From Rhizomys pruinosus (lineage: Eukaryota > Chordata > Mammalia > Rodentia > Spalacidae), in assembly GCA_009823505.1 (NCBI GenBank), contig VZQC01006884.1, forward strand, positions 1 to 64,000: a DNA stretch of 64,000 bases, written 5' to 3'. Both the position numbers and the translations under genes were made by a program. This document shows, one piece after another, positions 33,999 to 44,958 of the stretch. The stretch's first letter is position 1. Each line of letters starts with the position of its first letter. The notes under the pieces are model-generated. The model had not been told where the DNA came from and searched no databases. It was given only the letters and a program-made list of their open reading frames with translations.

Positions 33999-34339
33999 TG
34001 CCTGTTTCCTACAATTTGGAGGACATTGTGCTTGTGTCTAGAATCATGTCTCCTTACCAAATCTCTTTGGACATTTTCATGATATGTGGAAACACAGGCT
34101 TCAAGTCCCTGATTTCAGTAAGTTGGTAGGGCCTAGGGCTGCTTGGAAAACCTTCTATCCTTCTTTTTATTTGCACCATATCAAGTAAGTGGCTTTATTC
34201 CCAAAGTGTATATTATATACAAGTATTGTTCATGGTCTATTCAATCAGAAATATGGGTAGAGAGAGGGATAAGTTCAGCTGCACATTTGCCTGTAGGTAG
34301 AATTAGAAATGGAACTTGATGTAGAGAAAGAAAAATAAA
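33999..34339. other. Unique stretch
   Basis: Nothing recognised. Confidence 0.35.
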
Positions 34340-34381
34340 AGGAAGGAATGAAGGAAGGAAAGAAAAGAAAGAAAGAAAGAA

Positions 34382-34437
<56 letters not shown>

Positions 34438-34530
34438 GAAAGAAAGAAAGAAGCAAACAAAGAAACAAATGAAGAAACAAACAGAGAAACAAACAAAGAA
34501 ACAAAGAAACAAACAAAGAAAGACCATTCA
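34340..34530. repeat. (AAAG)n(AAAC)n microsatellite
   Basis: AAAG tetranucleotides with early GGAA and late AAAC variants. Long serine/phenylalanine and lysine frames are artefacts. Confidence 0.95.
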
Positions 34531-34730
34531 GAATCATTCTCTCCTGCTCTGGGCAGATGGACTCATTACAAAGGATGGAGGCCAAATTTTGGGTAAGAAA
34601 AATGGAAAAAATACAAAGAAGGAATGATCTAGAAAGAGATGAAATGTAGGAGGGAAAAGACATAGGGGTGCCGATGGAGAAGCAGAAGAAGAAAAGAAAG
34701 AGAAAGAGACAGAAACCAAAGACAAAAAGA

Positions 34731-34839
<109 letters not shown>

Positions 34840-35007
34840 CTAAGACCATTGGATCAGAACCAAAACAAAAATCAGAGAGAACAAATGGAACCCATCTCAA
34901 AAGAGACCCCCAGGGAAAGACAGCAGATGGCTGGGAAAATAGGAGAGAGCTACCAAGAATTTTGTAGGAAATTGAAATGAGAGGTAAACAGCATAATTCA
35001 CTCCTTT

Positions 35008-35228
35008 GGCTGGATAGGTATCTCAGTGATTAAGAGCAAGTACTGGTCTTGCAGAGGGCCTGAGTTCAGTTCCCAGAATCCATGTAATGTGGCTCGCAAA
35101 AAAACTTGTAACATGAGATTAGGCAATCTGGTGCCCTTTTCTGGCCTCTGTGGATACCTGCCTTCTCAGTAAAACATAGTCCATGGTACATACACATAAT
35201 TAAAAAATAAAATAAATCTTAAAAATAC
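35008..35228 (+). mobile_element. B2-superfamily SINE
   Basis: GGCTGGATAGGTATCTCAGTG, GGTCTTGCAGAGGGCCTGAG, GTTCAGTTCCCAGAATCC, GGTGCCCTTTTCTGGCCTC, AATTAAAAAATAAAATAAAT tail. Confidence 0.88.
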
Positions 35229-35654
35229 ATTTCTCGCCTGCCTCTCCAAGCACCTTTAACTAATCTTCAAATTTGACTCTTACTCAGTCTTTCTGAGGTT
35301 TGATTTGTGTCTCCTGCTCCCCATCTCCTTTCTCCAGCAAGTGCTAAGATGAGCTTATGGGTTACTCAGCTGGTGCCTGAACATCAGGGACTTGGTTTCT
35401 GTTGTTCACAACTGCACCAAGAAAGATGATAACCAAGCAAAGGACAGTGTAGGCAAAAGTTCCCATGGTGCTCTGGGTGGAATGATGTTGGATGTGGACA
35501 TGTAACGGAATGTACAAAGGGAAAGGATGCAGAATTCATCACCATGGTCTCTTTCCAGAAAAAGGGAGTGGAGGTGGTATTGAACACAGTTGTATTTCTC
35601 CTTACTCCTGCCCACAAAAGACAGCATCTCTCCCATCTTTCCTTCTGGAAATAT
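35229..35654. other. Unique stretch
   Basis: Minus-strand open frames (35384-35636) are short and unrecognised. Confidence 0.35.
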
Positions 35655-35842
35655 TTTATTTTGTTTAATTTAGTTTTAAGCTATGGGGATGTGTGTGTGG
35701 GGGGGTATATGCTCATGAGTGCAATGCCTTTAGAGGACATAATGGGGTGTGGGTTCCCAGCCACCTCACATGCTTGCTGGGAATGGAAACTGGGTTCTGT
35801 GGAAGGGCAGTATTTGCTCTTAATCTCTCAGCCAACACTCTA
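35655..35842 (-). mobile_element. B2-superfamily SINE, diverged
   Basis: Antisense: ATTTTATTTTGTTTAATTTA, TGTGTGTGTGGG, TAGAGGACATAATGGGGTG, CATGCTTGCTGGGAATGGA, TCTTAATCTCTCAGCCA. Confidence 0.75.
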
Positions 35843-35911
35843 TATCTTCTGCTAAAAATCTAGACCTAGCACCAAAAATAGATGTCTTTGTTTCCTAAGC
35901 TGGGGTGGGTG

Positions 35912-36185
35912 AGGGCTGGCAAGATGGCTCTGTCACTAAATTGCTGGCTGTGTGGGCTGAAGACCAGGATTAGAACTCCAGGACCCATGTAAGAAGCTGA
36001 TCAAAGTGGCAGACTCTTATAATCACAGCACTTGGGAGGTGGAATCAAGATCCCAGGGTTTCACTGGCCAACCAATCTAGCCACATCAGCAAATTCTAAA
36101 TTCAGTAAGAGAACTTATCTTGAAAAATAAAATGGAGAGCAATTGAAGAAGACATAGGATGTCAACCTGTGGCCTCCACATGCAT
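35912..36185 (+). mobile_element. B4-type SINE
   Basis: GGGCTGGCAAGATGGCTCTG, GAACTCCAGGACCCATG, ATAATCACAGCACTTGGGAG, AGAGAACTTATCTTGAAAAA, GGAGAGCAATTGAAGAAGAC, AACCTGTGGCCTCCACATGC. Confidence 0.88.
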
Positions 36186-36310
36186 GTATATACACAGGCA
36201 CACACATACATGCACATACACATACAGACACACATACAAACACATGCACACACAAACACACACACACACACAACTCCCACACATGCATGAACATACACAC
36301 ACACACAAAG
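36186..36310. repeat. CA/CATA-rich tail
   Basis: Irregular CACACATACA repeats at the B4 3' end. Confidence 0.9.
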
Positions 36311-36355
36311 ACAATGGGTAAGAATCTTACATTCATGGAAACACCAAGCTGTAAC

Positions 36356-36373
36356 ATATATATATATATATAT

Positions 36374-36429
<56 letters not shown>
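36356..36429. repeat. (AT)n(GATA)n microsatellite
   Basis: Short AT run then GATA tetranucleotides. Confidence 0.96.
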
Positions 36430-36459
36430 TTATTTGTCCATTGAAAATAAGTGTCTCAG

Positions 36460-36741
36460 GAGCCTGTACCTTAGCTGAAGATATACTGGCAGCTGATTGT
36501 TGCTAGGTGAGGAAGAGTTGATCTGGGTCAAAGAACTGACTGAGACAGTAAAATTCTGTATAAAACAGTGAACTTATGCATCAAAAACCTTAAAAAAAGA
36601 CTGAGAAAGAGATGCAAGATAAGTATGGCAGAATGCACTAGCTGTGGCAGGGTGGGGCTTGGAAGGAGAATGGGTCTAAAATTGAGTAAGAAATGTTGTA
36701 TGACATGAGCAAAAGTTCAATAAAATTTATTTTTAAAAAAG
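36460..36741 (+). mobile_element. L1 3' end
   Basis: GAACTGACTGAGACAGTAAA, AAGACTGAGAAAGAGATGCA, GGCAGAATGCACTAGC, purine tract GGGTGGGGCTTGGAAGGAG, AAATGTTGTATGACATGAGC, TCAATAAAATTTATTTTTA and an A-run. Confidence 0.75.
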
Positions 36742-36892
36742 CAATGGATGTGATGAATACTGAGAAGTAGAGGCACAATGGGGTGAGGGGAGCAGACCTG
36801 AGGGGGGTGGAGCACTAAAGTGTCTTTCACTGACAAGGCGAAGGCTGCCTTGTCCACCCTAGGGAACTTCTTATGTCTCAAGAAATGCTGTG

Positions 36893-36940
<48 letters not shown>

Positions 36941-36970
36941 TGTGTGTGTGTAGCTATGTGTGTGTGTGTA

Positions 36971-37004
<34 letters not shown>
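36893..37004. repeat. (TG)n compound microsatellite
   Basis: Over 100 bp of TG with TATG interruptions; potential Z-DNA. It forms the tail of the antisense SINE that follows. Confidence 0.97.
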
Positions 37005-37005
<1 letters not shown>

Positions 37006-37007
37006 CT

Positions 37008-37112
37008 AGACTTACAGAGGGCTGTGAACAGATGATGAGGGTATTGGAAACCAAACTTGGGTCTTCTGGAAGAGCAACAAGTGCTCCCATCAGATGAGCA
37101 ACCTCTCCGGTC
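37008..37112 (-). mobile_element. B2-superfamily SINE, 5' half only
   Basis: Antisense: GGAAACCAAACTTGGGTCTT, CTGGAAGAGCAACAAGTGCT, ATGAGCAACCTCTCCGG. Confidence 0.75.
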
Positions 37113-37737
37113 TCTACAACTTGCAGTCTTACACCACAACTCTGTGTGGAGTGACAAGTACAGAACATCTCTTAGCACCCCATAGGCAGAGCCCAGGAAT
37201 AGACTCACTTGTTCTTGGAGAGTTTTGAGTGCAGTAAGTAAACCTGCAGCTCCACTCCCCTATGTTCAACTCAGTTCTGGTTTCTGCAATAGTTCTCTAC
37301 TCTCCTTCTCATATTGTGGTTTTCATATTAAAATATTTCCTTTCTCTTCTTGATGTTTTATCTTTTTATGATCTTTTAGAATTTACTTGATATTATGGTG
37401 AGCCACCTTAAGTGACTCTGAGAAAGGAGTGGGCAAATAAATGCTTAATTGCTGATGAAGTTTGTATTGCTGAAATAACATGTGTGAGAAAGAGTTTTTG
37501 TTTTGGATTATCTGGAAGAATATAATACCTAATATAAAAAATAAAAATAAAAATTTAAATAAACCAGTCATAAAAGACCAACAACCATATAAACTTGAAG
37601 GATTCTGAATATAGGCTCCAGATTCTAATGCATCTCAATGTGAGCATTTGGACACATTAAGCCACTTTGTAGAATAAAGTATGAATGCAAAGCAGGATGC
37701 GAGGGGTGTTTGGATATATTCCGTATACTTCTTATTT
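37113..37737. other. Unique stretch
   Basis: AT-rich, nothing recognised. Confidence 0.35.
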
Positions 37738-37894
37738 TTTAAACCATTTTATTTTATTGTCCAACTACATGTATATTTGAGTGTGCATAACTCTGAAGCC
37801 CAGAAGAGGGCAATGGATCACTGTAGCTGAGTTACAGATGGTTGTGAGCAACCTGGCATGGGAGCTCTTGAACACTGAGCCTTCCCTCCAGCCA
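37738..37894 (-). mobile_element. B2-superfamily SINE, internally deleted
   Basis: Antisense: CATTTTATTTTATTGTCC tail, AAGCCCAGAAGAGGGCAATG, GTTGTGAGCAACC, TGAACACTGAGCCTTCCCTC. Confidence 0.75.
37799..37812 (+). promoter_or_regulatory. CTCF-like core inside a SINE
   Basis: CCAGAAGAGGGCAA fits CCASYAGRKGGCRS at all but two positions. Same relative place as the motif at 33667. Confidence 0.3.
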
Positions 37895-38197
37895 CAAACC
37901 TTATTTTATATATTCATTTTATATAAAACATTGCTTAATTTTAGTTCATTTGTTTTGTTGCCATGAGAACACATTCATATGTTTCACATGATATGTTTTT
38001 CCTTTGGGTAGGGAGAATTTTTTGTAAACTTTGCTCTTTTCCTTTTGTCTTTGAGAGTTTGTTTACTAGCTTCTTCCATCTCTGAAATTACCCACAGCCT
38101 TCCTGGGGTGGGCAGCCATATTCCTCGTGACTGCTGCACCAAGGAGTGTACCTTTATTAAGAACCAAATTCAGTCACTTTCAAATTACAAACTCAGT
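37895..38197. other. Unique stretch
   Basis: Nothing recognised. Confidence 0.35.
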
Positions 38198-38815
38198 CCT
38201 GTGGCTGGGGAGATTGCTCAGAAGTTAGGACCCATTGCTGCACTATCAAGAAGACTGGAGTTGGAGCTGGAGAGACGGCCTAGCGGTTAGGAGCGCCGAC
38301 GCTCTTGCAGAGGACCCGGGTTCGATCCCCAGCACCCACATGGCGGCCGAGAGCCGTCTGAAACTCCAATTCCAGGAGAACTCCAGTTCCAGGGGAATCC
38401 GACACCCTCTTGTACTCTGCGGCCTTGCACGACACGGGTGCACAAAACTTGCATGCAGACAGTACATTCATACACATACAGAAATAAATAAATTAATTTA
38501 AAAAATTAAAAAAAAAAGAAGACTGGAGTTCAGATGCCAGTACCCACATAGCAAGCTGACCTTGCTGTACTTGCCTGTAATACCAGTTCCAAGGGAGGCA
38601 GAGACAGAAGGATCACTGGAGCTTCCAGTGTTCCAGCCTAGCAAAGAAATCATGGGCCTTAGATGTAAGGAGAGACTCTGCCTCAACGGAATAGCAGACA
38701 ATTAAAAGGAGACATTTGACATCCTCTTCTTGCCTCGATGTGTGCCACCTGCTCCCACAAGTGCATACACTCTGATACACAACAAATAAATAAATAAATC
38801 ATAAATAAATAAATC
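38198..38815 (+). mobile_element. B4-type SINE split by a young SINE
   Basis: 5' piece GGCTGGGGAGATTGCTCAG up to 38262; 3' piece from 38531 with TGCCTGTAATACCAGTTCC, AGGGAGGCAGAGACAGAAGG, GAGACTCTGCCTCAACG, then an (AAAT)n tail. The interruption is the B2-superfamily element at 38263. Confidence 0.85.
38263..38515 (+). mobile_element. Young B2-superfamily SINE, duplicated subtype
   Basis: Full length with a perfect 15-bp target duplication AAGAAGACTGGAGTT (38248-38262 and 38516-38530). B box GGTTCGATCCC at 38319-38329; A box has one change. The 17-bp unit is doubled (38364-38380 and 38381-38397), then GCGGCCTTGCACGACACGGG and an A-rich tail. Confidence 0.96.
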
Positions 38816-38984
38816 TTTGTGCCAATTTTGGGGGGTGATAGAAAATATTAGTCATAATTTTCTTGGCTTGATTTCAGTGAATTCAGGTGACAAGACAGTT
38901 AGTTTTCCCCAATGCCAATACCTATAACTCTACAAACTGAAGGCAATTGTGTCCTGGAAAACACAGTGGCAGGTGTTTGGAGCA
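38816..38984. other. Unique spacer
   Basis: Nothing recognised. Confidence 0.35.
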
Positions 38985-39520
38985 TAGACAGAAATAGCCT
39001 ATTGCAGCTCTCTTCAAAATAGCGAGGAGCTGGAACCAACCCAAGTACCCCTAAACTGACGAATGGATAGAGAAAATGTGGTACATCTACACAATGGAGT
39101 TCTATGCAGTGGTAAAGAAAGATACATCATGAGTTTCACAGGTAAATGGATGGAACGGAAGATATATGTTAAGTGAAGTAACACAGTCCCAGAAAAAAGA
39201 AACATCGAATGGTATCCCTCATCTGTGGATCTAGTGCCAATCCTAGTTGTTTTCTTGTGCATGGCCCTTGAGCTTTTGTCCAAGTAGTTGGAGTGATGCA
39301 TATGGACAACAACAACAACAACAATAGAAAGGACTGCATCGAAGAACTGACTGAAACGGTGAACTTCTACTCAAACAGTCATTTCCACATAGAGAATTTT
39401 GAGAAAGACTGAGAAAGAGATAAAAGCTTGTTTGGACAGAATGCATGAGCTCTAGTGGGGTGGGGAGGGTAGGGTGGGGGACACGGGTCTAGATCTGGTT
39501 AGTAACAAAATCTTGTTATA
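38985..39520 (+). mobile_element. L1: ORF2 C-terminus and 3' UTR
   Basis: ATTGCAGCTCTCTTCAAAAT, GAGGAGCTGGAACCAACCC, ACGAATGGATAGAGAAAATG, CACAATGGAGTTCTATGCAG, then (CAA)n, GACTGAGAAAGAGATAAA, GGTGGGGAGGGTAGGGTGGG. 5'-truncated and frame-broken. Same subfamily as 56.5-57.2 kb antisense. Confidence 0.9.
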
Positions 39521-39521
<1 letters not shown>

Positions 39522-39551
<30 letters not shown>

Positions 39552-39600
39552 TACAAGATATATTTTATTATATATATATATATATATATATATAATAAAA
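39522..39600. repeat. (TA)n microsatellite at L1 3' end
   Basis: TA-rich run with TGTG and TTACAAGA interruptions. Confidence 0.95.
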
Positions 39601-39906
39601 AGAAAAAAAGAAACAGCCACCTTGACCTATGATCTAGAAAGTTCACAGGAAGCAGGTAACTCATATTATTCTCTCTCACCAAGTGCCTCAAGTCTTTCAT
39701 TTCTAGTATTAACCTCAGAAAAAAAAGCTAAAGGCCAGGACTCTGAAAAGAAAACCCACTCAGTGATAAAGGTCAGTGTTTGTATGTGCTGCACACACCC
39801 TCACTAACTAAAAATCTAAATGTACTATCATCTGTTCTCTCTCTCTCAACACTGTTCTCCTGCATCAGTGTTATCACCAAGACCACAGTGACTTTAAAGA
39901 CAAAAG
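39601..39906. other. Unique stretch
   Basis: Nothing recognised. Confidence 0.35.
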
Positions 39907-39907
39907 T

Positions 39908-40112
39908 ATTGGTGCTGAGATGGCTCAGCGATTAAGGGTGATTGCTACCAGACTCTGACTGTCTGAGTTTGATCCCCAGAACACACGTGGTGGTAGGAGA
40001 GAAGCAACTCCTACAAGTTAGCTTCTGACCTCCACATGTGAGCTGTGGTCTGTGCACACACAAATACATATACAAACAATAAATACATAACAGATAACTA
40101 AATAAATGAAGC
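39908..40112 (+). mobile_element. B3-type SINE
   Basis: GGTGCTGAGATGGCTCAGCG, GTCTGAGTTTGATCCCCAG, ACACACGTGGTGGTAGGAG, AGCTTCTGACCTCCACATG, ACAAACAATAAATACATAAC. Confidence 0.9.
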
Positions 40113-40261
40113 TAAAAAATCCTGAAGCATCACTGCCCTTGATAATAACATCCTAAATTGCTGAATCCAAATATACTTCCTAAATTTATAACTAAAGTGA
40201 TGATTTAGTGTATTTTTGGATATAGCTTTATAAAGTTAATATTGAGTAGGAAGAGATTATC

Positions 40262-40568
40262 ATATTTGTATGTGTTGTATGTTCATGTACGTACAAGTGC
40301 ATGTGTGTGAGCAACCACTAATCTCACTCCTCAAGAGTCGCCCTCCTTGTTTTTGAAAACAGGTGTCTCACGGGCCTGTAGGTTGCTGAGTAGGCTACAC
40401 TGGGTGGCCAGGGAGCACCAGGAATCTGTTCTCTTTCCTTCCCCAGAGCTGGAATTACAATCACATCACCATATGTGGCTGTATTAAGTGGGTTCTGGGG
40501 AGAGCACTCAGGAGAGCACTAAGGGTAAGCTGCAAGTGGTTTACCATGTGAGGTATTTCTCTAGCTCT
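40262..40568 (-). mobile_element. B4-type SINE
   Basis: Antisense: GTATGTGTTGTATG tail, TTTTTGAAAACAGGTGTC, GTAGGCTACACTGGGTGGCC, CCCAGAGCTGGAATTACAAT, AGTGGGTTCTGGGGAG. Confidence 0.75.
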
Positions 40569-40859
40569 GCAATGGAACATTTGAGTGTCCTGTTGATTGG
40601 GGATAGAACCTGTGGTTGAGCTGAAGAGAGAATCAAGTTTAAATGAGACAGTCAAGGGCAAATACAGGGAGGTGAGCATGTGAGTAAAGACAGACAACAT
40701 ATGAGTTTCATTAGTGTTGCAGGTTCAGGTGAGCTAGCCCAGTGTGGCAGCTTCCCGTCTGCAAGCAATCCCATTTGTTCTTCACACCATTTTGGAAATC
40801 AGTATTCCAACATACATACATGAAGCATGTTGCCTTGCTCATGTTTTTCCTTTTTTTGT

Positions 40860-41166
40860 ATGCATATATGTGAGGTAGACATATATGTGTGTTTGCATGT
40901 ATAAGCACATGTGGGGTGCATGCACAGGGGTACTCATACATGTGAATACGTGAAGTTGACACCAGATGTTTTCCTATGTTGCTCTCATCTCATGAGGCAG
41001 TCTTTCAGTTTAGTGCAGACTTTCTGATAAGTCTAGCTTTGCTAGCCAGCTTGCTTGCTCTGTCTTGGGATTACAGACAGGCTTATAACTACAGGGGTTC
41101 TGAGGATCAAAACTCAGGTAACATTTGTGAAGAAAGTGTCTTAACCATGAAGTCATATTCCTGGCC
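40860..41166 (-). mobile_element. B4-type SINE
   Basis: Antisense: TGTGTGTTTGCATG tail, GCTAGCCAGCTTGCTTGC, CTTGGGATTACAGACAGGC, GGGTTCTGAGGATCAAAACT, TCCTGGCCC. Confidence 0.75.
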
Positions 41167-41301
41167 CATCTTTCCTTCTCATAAAGGCTGTGAATTCAAA
41201 CAAAATAAATAACTAAGTTGGTCTGACCCAGCTTGTTCCAGGCCTTGCCCTTGTAGACCATGTCCTGTTCTGACTGTAGGAGACCATGGCCGATCTTGTT
41301 G

Positions 41302-41517
41302 GGGTCCCTAGGTCTCTCTCCTTCCTATGGGTCCCTAGGCCTCTCTCCTTCCTGTGGGTCCCTAGGCCTCTCTCCTTCCTGTGGGTCCCTAGGCCTCTCT
41401 CCTTCCTGTGGGTCCCTAGGCCTCTCTCCTTTCTGTGGGTCTCTAGGCCTCTCTCCTTCCTGTGGGTCCCTAGGCATCTCTCCTTCCTGTGGGTCCCTAG
41501 GCTTTTCTCTTCCTGTT
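41302..41517. repeat. 27-bp minisatellite, about 8 units
   Basis: Unit runs GGGTCCCTAGG, then CCTCTCTCC, then TTCCTGT. Eight near-identical copies, the first and last most diverged. Since 27 is divisible by three, open frames persist on both strands (GSLGLSPSC-type and LGTHRKERG-type 9-residue repeats), but there is no supporting gene context. Confidence 0.95.
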
Positions 41518-41746
41518 CATGGGCCCTTGCTCTGCACCTCTCAGTGCTGCAGGCTGACTCCCATTCATGATGCATCTCCTGATATCTTCAGTGAGAGATG
41601 GTGGTTATCTCTCTGTAATTCTTTGTCCCCAGTGGTATGCTAGCATTACGGGACTATAAAAGCAAGTCCTTATATTTCAGGCATGAGGGGACAAAGAGCA
41701 TGTAGACAAATAGAGTGTCACATTGCTGAAATTAAAGAATGCCTAT

Positions 41747-42015
41747 ACTGGGATGTAGAGATAGCTTGATGGGTAAAAACCTTGCAGTACAAGCATGAGG
41801 ACCTTAGCTCAGGTTGAGAATACATATGACTTAAACGTATTTTCACCATCCTACAAGGAGATGGAAGATGGAGTGAGGAGAATCTCAGACTTCTCTCCAG
41901 ACATCTAGCCTGGCCTACACAGCAGTGATTAGCAAGGGAACCTCTCTCATAAAAGGTAGAGGACTAAAACTAATATAGAAGGTTCTTTTCTGACCACCCA
42001 AGATACATGCCTTCG

Positions 42016-42017
<2 letters not shown>
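41747..42017 (+). mobile_element. B4-type SINE
   Basis: GGGATGTAGAGATAGCTTG, GCATGAGGACCTTAGCTCAG, AGCCTGGCCTACACAGC, AGGGAACCTCTCTCATAAAA, CTGACCACCCAAGATACATG, then CA. Confidence 0.75.

Positions 42018-42046
<29 letters not shown>
42018..42046. repeat. (CA)n microsatellite
   Basis: Perfect CA run, tail of the preceding B4. Confidence 0.96.
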
Positions 42047-42059
42047 GTAGTTTAAAGTT

Positions 42060-42326
42060 TGAGTTTTATTTGTCATATGATATAGATATATATGATATAT
42101 ATATAGTATATATATATATGTGTGTCTGTCTGTCTGTCTGTCTGTCTGCATGTGTGTATGTGAACATGAGTATGGGTGACTGAAAAGCCAGAAGAAGGTG
42201 TTGGATCACCTGATGCTGGAGTTACATGAATTTCTGGGCCACCTAGCATAAGTACTGGGAACAGTACTAAGGTCCTCTGGAAGAACAGCAAACACTCTTA
42301 ATCTCTGAGCTATCCCTCCAGTCCCC
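42060..42326 (-). mobile_element. B2-superfamily SINE with TA and CTGT tail repeats
   Basis: Antisense: GAGTTTTATTTGTCATATG, TA-rich run, (CTGT)n at 42126-42149, AAAGCCAGAAGAAGGTGTTG, ATCACCTGATGCTGGAG, GAGCTATCCCTCCAGTCCCC head. Confidence 0.88.
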
Positions 42327-42980
42327 ATAAAGGTATATTTTTAAAAGATAATCCTTACATGTCAATAGATTTTGAGAGCCAATTCTTAAATATCATAATC
42401 ATTAAAATCAATTTCTGTAACACTAAAATTAATGTGGTCAAAACTCAATGCTTTCTAGTTATTTTGCATCATTTGCCATTATGCATTTCAAATTATGTAT
42501 TTCTATTTCAAATATATGTTAAGAATAAAGTGATATACCAGTACGCATCTCTTCTCAACACTGAATTCAGAACATCTGATGATACTTTGAACTTGGTGAT
42601 GGTGAGAGCTCATGTACCATGTACCATGAAATTGGACAATATTATAAAGAAGCATTCTATTGGAATTATAGGCACAGTCCACATTTAAGAAAGTAACCTA
42701 TAAAATGTTAAAAATTTCACATTAAACATCAGATGTATTGTGCTTGTTGCTATTACAGTGTGTGTACTGTGTAAAAATTTCTTCCACTATTTGAAAATTA
42801 TTACCCAATTGAGAAGAGAATTTGCTCATCATTGATGAAATAGTGAAGAGCTAAAACAGTGTGTTTCTCTGTTTCTCTTCCATCTTTCTGGTTTGCATAG
42901 TGTTAACATACACAAAATCATCTGCCGATATTTAGTATGTTGGAACTACTTAACTCTTATCTTCCTTTTTCCTTGCATGT
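42327..42980. other. AT-rich unique stretch
   Basis: A 109-codon frame at 42359-42688 is AT-composition driven and unrecognised. Confidence 0.4.
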
Positions 42981-42981
42981 T

Positions 42982-43322
42982 TAGTATATATGCATGTGTG
43001 TGTTATTGTTTACATGTGTATGTTCATATGCACATTTGTGTGTTTGTATACATGTGGGGGCCAAAGGTGGATGTCTGATATCTTTTTGATCACTCTTCAT
43101 GTTATAAATATTAAGGCAGGGTATCTCACTTGAACCCACAATTTGCCATTTCAGCTAGCCAACTGCTTCAGGGATCCAGTGTCTCTACCTGTTCAGTGCT
43201 TCAGTTACAGGTTGGCCAGCATGTCCACCCAGCATTATGAATATGAGTGCCTGGGATATTAATTCTGGCCTTAGTCCTTGTGTGGCAAGCTCTTTAACTA
43301 CTGAATCACCTTCCCAGATCTC
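42982..43322 (-). mobile_element. B4-type SINE, diverged
   Basis: Antisense: ATGTGTGTG tail, GTGGGGGCCAAAGGTGGATG, AAGGCAGGGTATCTCACTTG, AGCTAGCCAACTGCTTC, AGGGATCCAGTGTC, TTAACTACTGAATCACC. Confidence 0.72.
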
Positions 43323-43660
43323 AGTTTCTCTCTTTCAACTGGCTACAGACACAATATCTCAGGAAAAGGACCGATGGCATTTTTTGAGGAGAAACCAACC
43401 ATATGAATTTTACAATAAAAATTGTATGTTTTGTTATTAATATTTTAACTGTTGCTATTTGTAGTAAACTTATGCATATGCATGCATTTTTCATATATAT
43501 ATATATATACATTGTGTATGTATATATGCATAAGTATATGCATATAAATAAATATTTTTTGCCCAGAAATATTTGATAAATATTTATTATTCCTTATTAC
43601 ATGGCTCTTCCTCATCAAATAAATTAGAAAGTATTTTCCCACTTTCAAGGTGTCATATCA
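43323..43660. other. Unique stretch with short TA run
   Basis: Contains a TA run near 43494-43530. Nothing else recognised. Confidence 0.4.
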
Positions 43661-43664
43661 CATC

Positions 43665-43935
43665 TGGGACTTGGGAGAAGGCCCAATGAATAAGGTACTT
43701 GCTGTAAAGGTAGAAAGAACTGGATTGGATCCCTCATAACCATGGGAGGCTGGACACAGTAGCATAATTTATAATGAGACAGAAATATTCTCAGAAATTT
43801 GTAGGCCAGCTAGCCAGGTGTATGCAGCAGTGAATAACAAGTGACTTTCTCTAACAAACTGGAAGACAAAGAGAAACACTGAGTTTGTCCTCTGGCTCCA
43901 CTTGTATTGTCATACACACATTCCCACTTTCACAC
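43665..43935 (+). mobile_element. B4-type SINE, diverged
   Basis: GGGACTTGGGAGAAGGCCCA, AATAAGGTACTTGCTG, GGCTGGACACAGTAGCATAA, GTAGGCCAGCTAGCC, GTCCTCTGGCTCCAC. Confidence 0.7.
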
Positions 43936-44770
43936 ATACACAAATACACACACACACACATACTCACATTCATGCACAAACACAAACAATGGTTCACTTA
44001 AAATTGCAAAATGTTCCTTTTCATATCAAAATTCACATTTTACTTACATTTTTGCTGTTTATTAGTGTAGAAAACTGGAAATTGTTCTTGGTATTTTCAG
44101 TTGAAAACGAGTTAACCAATAGCATTGTTTCCTCCCGGCAGGACTGTAGCTCCAGAGGAGGATTACATAAGCTGGACCTCAGAGAATGCTCAAACTTAAT
44201 AAATCTTACCAGCCCACAGTGTATTTTCCTGTGTTATAAGTCACCACTTGGATTTAGACTTAGGTAGCAGGCACTGTCTTCCAAACCAACACAGTCTGGA
44301 GAAGGCTCCTTTGTATGTTGTTACTGTAAAATCCAGTGCCTCTAGTTTCTATGAACAACTTACATAAAAGCAGGAAAACTTATGCTTTAGTTTGCAAGCG
44401 AATAAATCTATATCCGACCAGCAGTATCTACTTTCCATTCAACATTAAGAGAATGGGAAATGTGAGTTTCTGCTATCCAAATGTTACAAAAACAGAACCC
44501 GTGGAAGAAAGTGTGGGATTGAGTGCTGAGTCCCAGTCAACAATACACAGCACAGTTCTAGGACTGTACAGTTCTGCTCTCAGCCAAAAGTTCATGGACA
44601 CCTTGGCTCCATCCATTAAACTGCACCACAGAGTGGTTAGCCACTGTGCCAACTGCATTTCTAAGATGAACCGCAGAAATGGAGTAGCCAAAAGCCCTGT
44701 TGCTAGGAAAACTTTAAATATGCTTATAACTACTAAATACATACCACACATTTTGCATTCTATTTTTTTA
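43936..44770. other. Unique stretch with a 149-codon open frame
   Basis: The frame at 44336-44785 (plus) is the longest here that is not low complexity; a 92-codon minus frame overlaps it. I see no domain, signal peptide, promoter or splice context, so it is not called as a gene. Confidence 0.35.
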
Positions 44771-44771
44771 T

Positions 44772-44958
44772 TTTTTACATTTTAAATATTTTGTGTGGGG
44801 GACACATGTGCCTGCCTGCTAGTGTTGGGGCATCACATGGAGGTCAAAGGACAATTTGCAAGGCCAGTTCTCTCCACTCACCATGTGGGTCCTGATGATT
44901 AAACTCATGTTGTCAGGCTTGGCAACAAGCACCTTTACCCATGAGTCATCTTGCTGTC
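44772..44958 (-). mobile_element. B3-type SINE
   Basis: Antisense: TGTGTGGGGGACACATG, ATGGAGGTCAAAGGACAATT, CTCACCATGTGGGTCCTGAT, TGTTGTCAGGCTTGGCAAC, ACCTTTACCCATGAGTCATC. Confidence 0.88.

Noticed and set aside
41302..41517. CRISPR-like array
   Set aside because: Units are contiguous 27-mers without unique spacers; it is a minisatellite.
44336..44785. 149-codon frame of mixed composition
   Set aside because: No recognisable domain, and an overlapping frame on the other strand is also long. No promoter or splice evidence.
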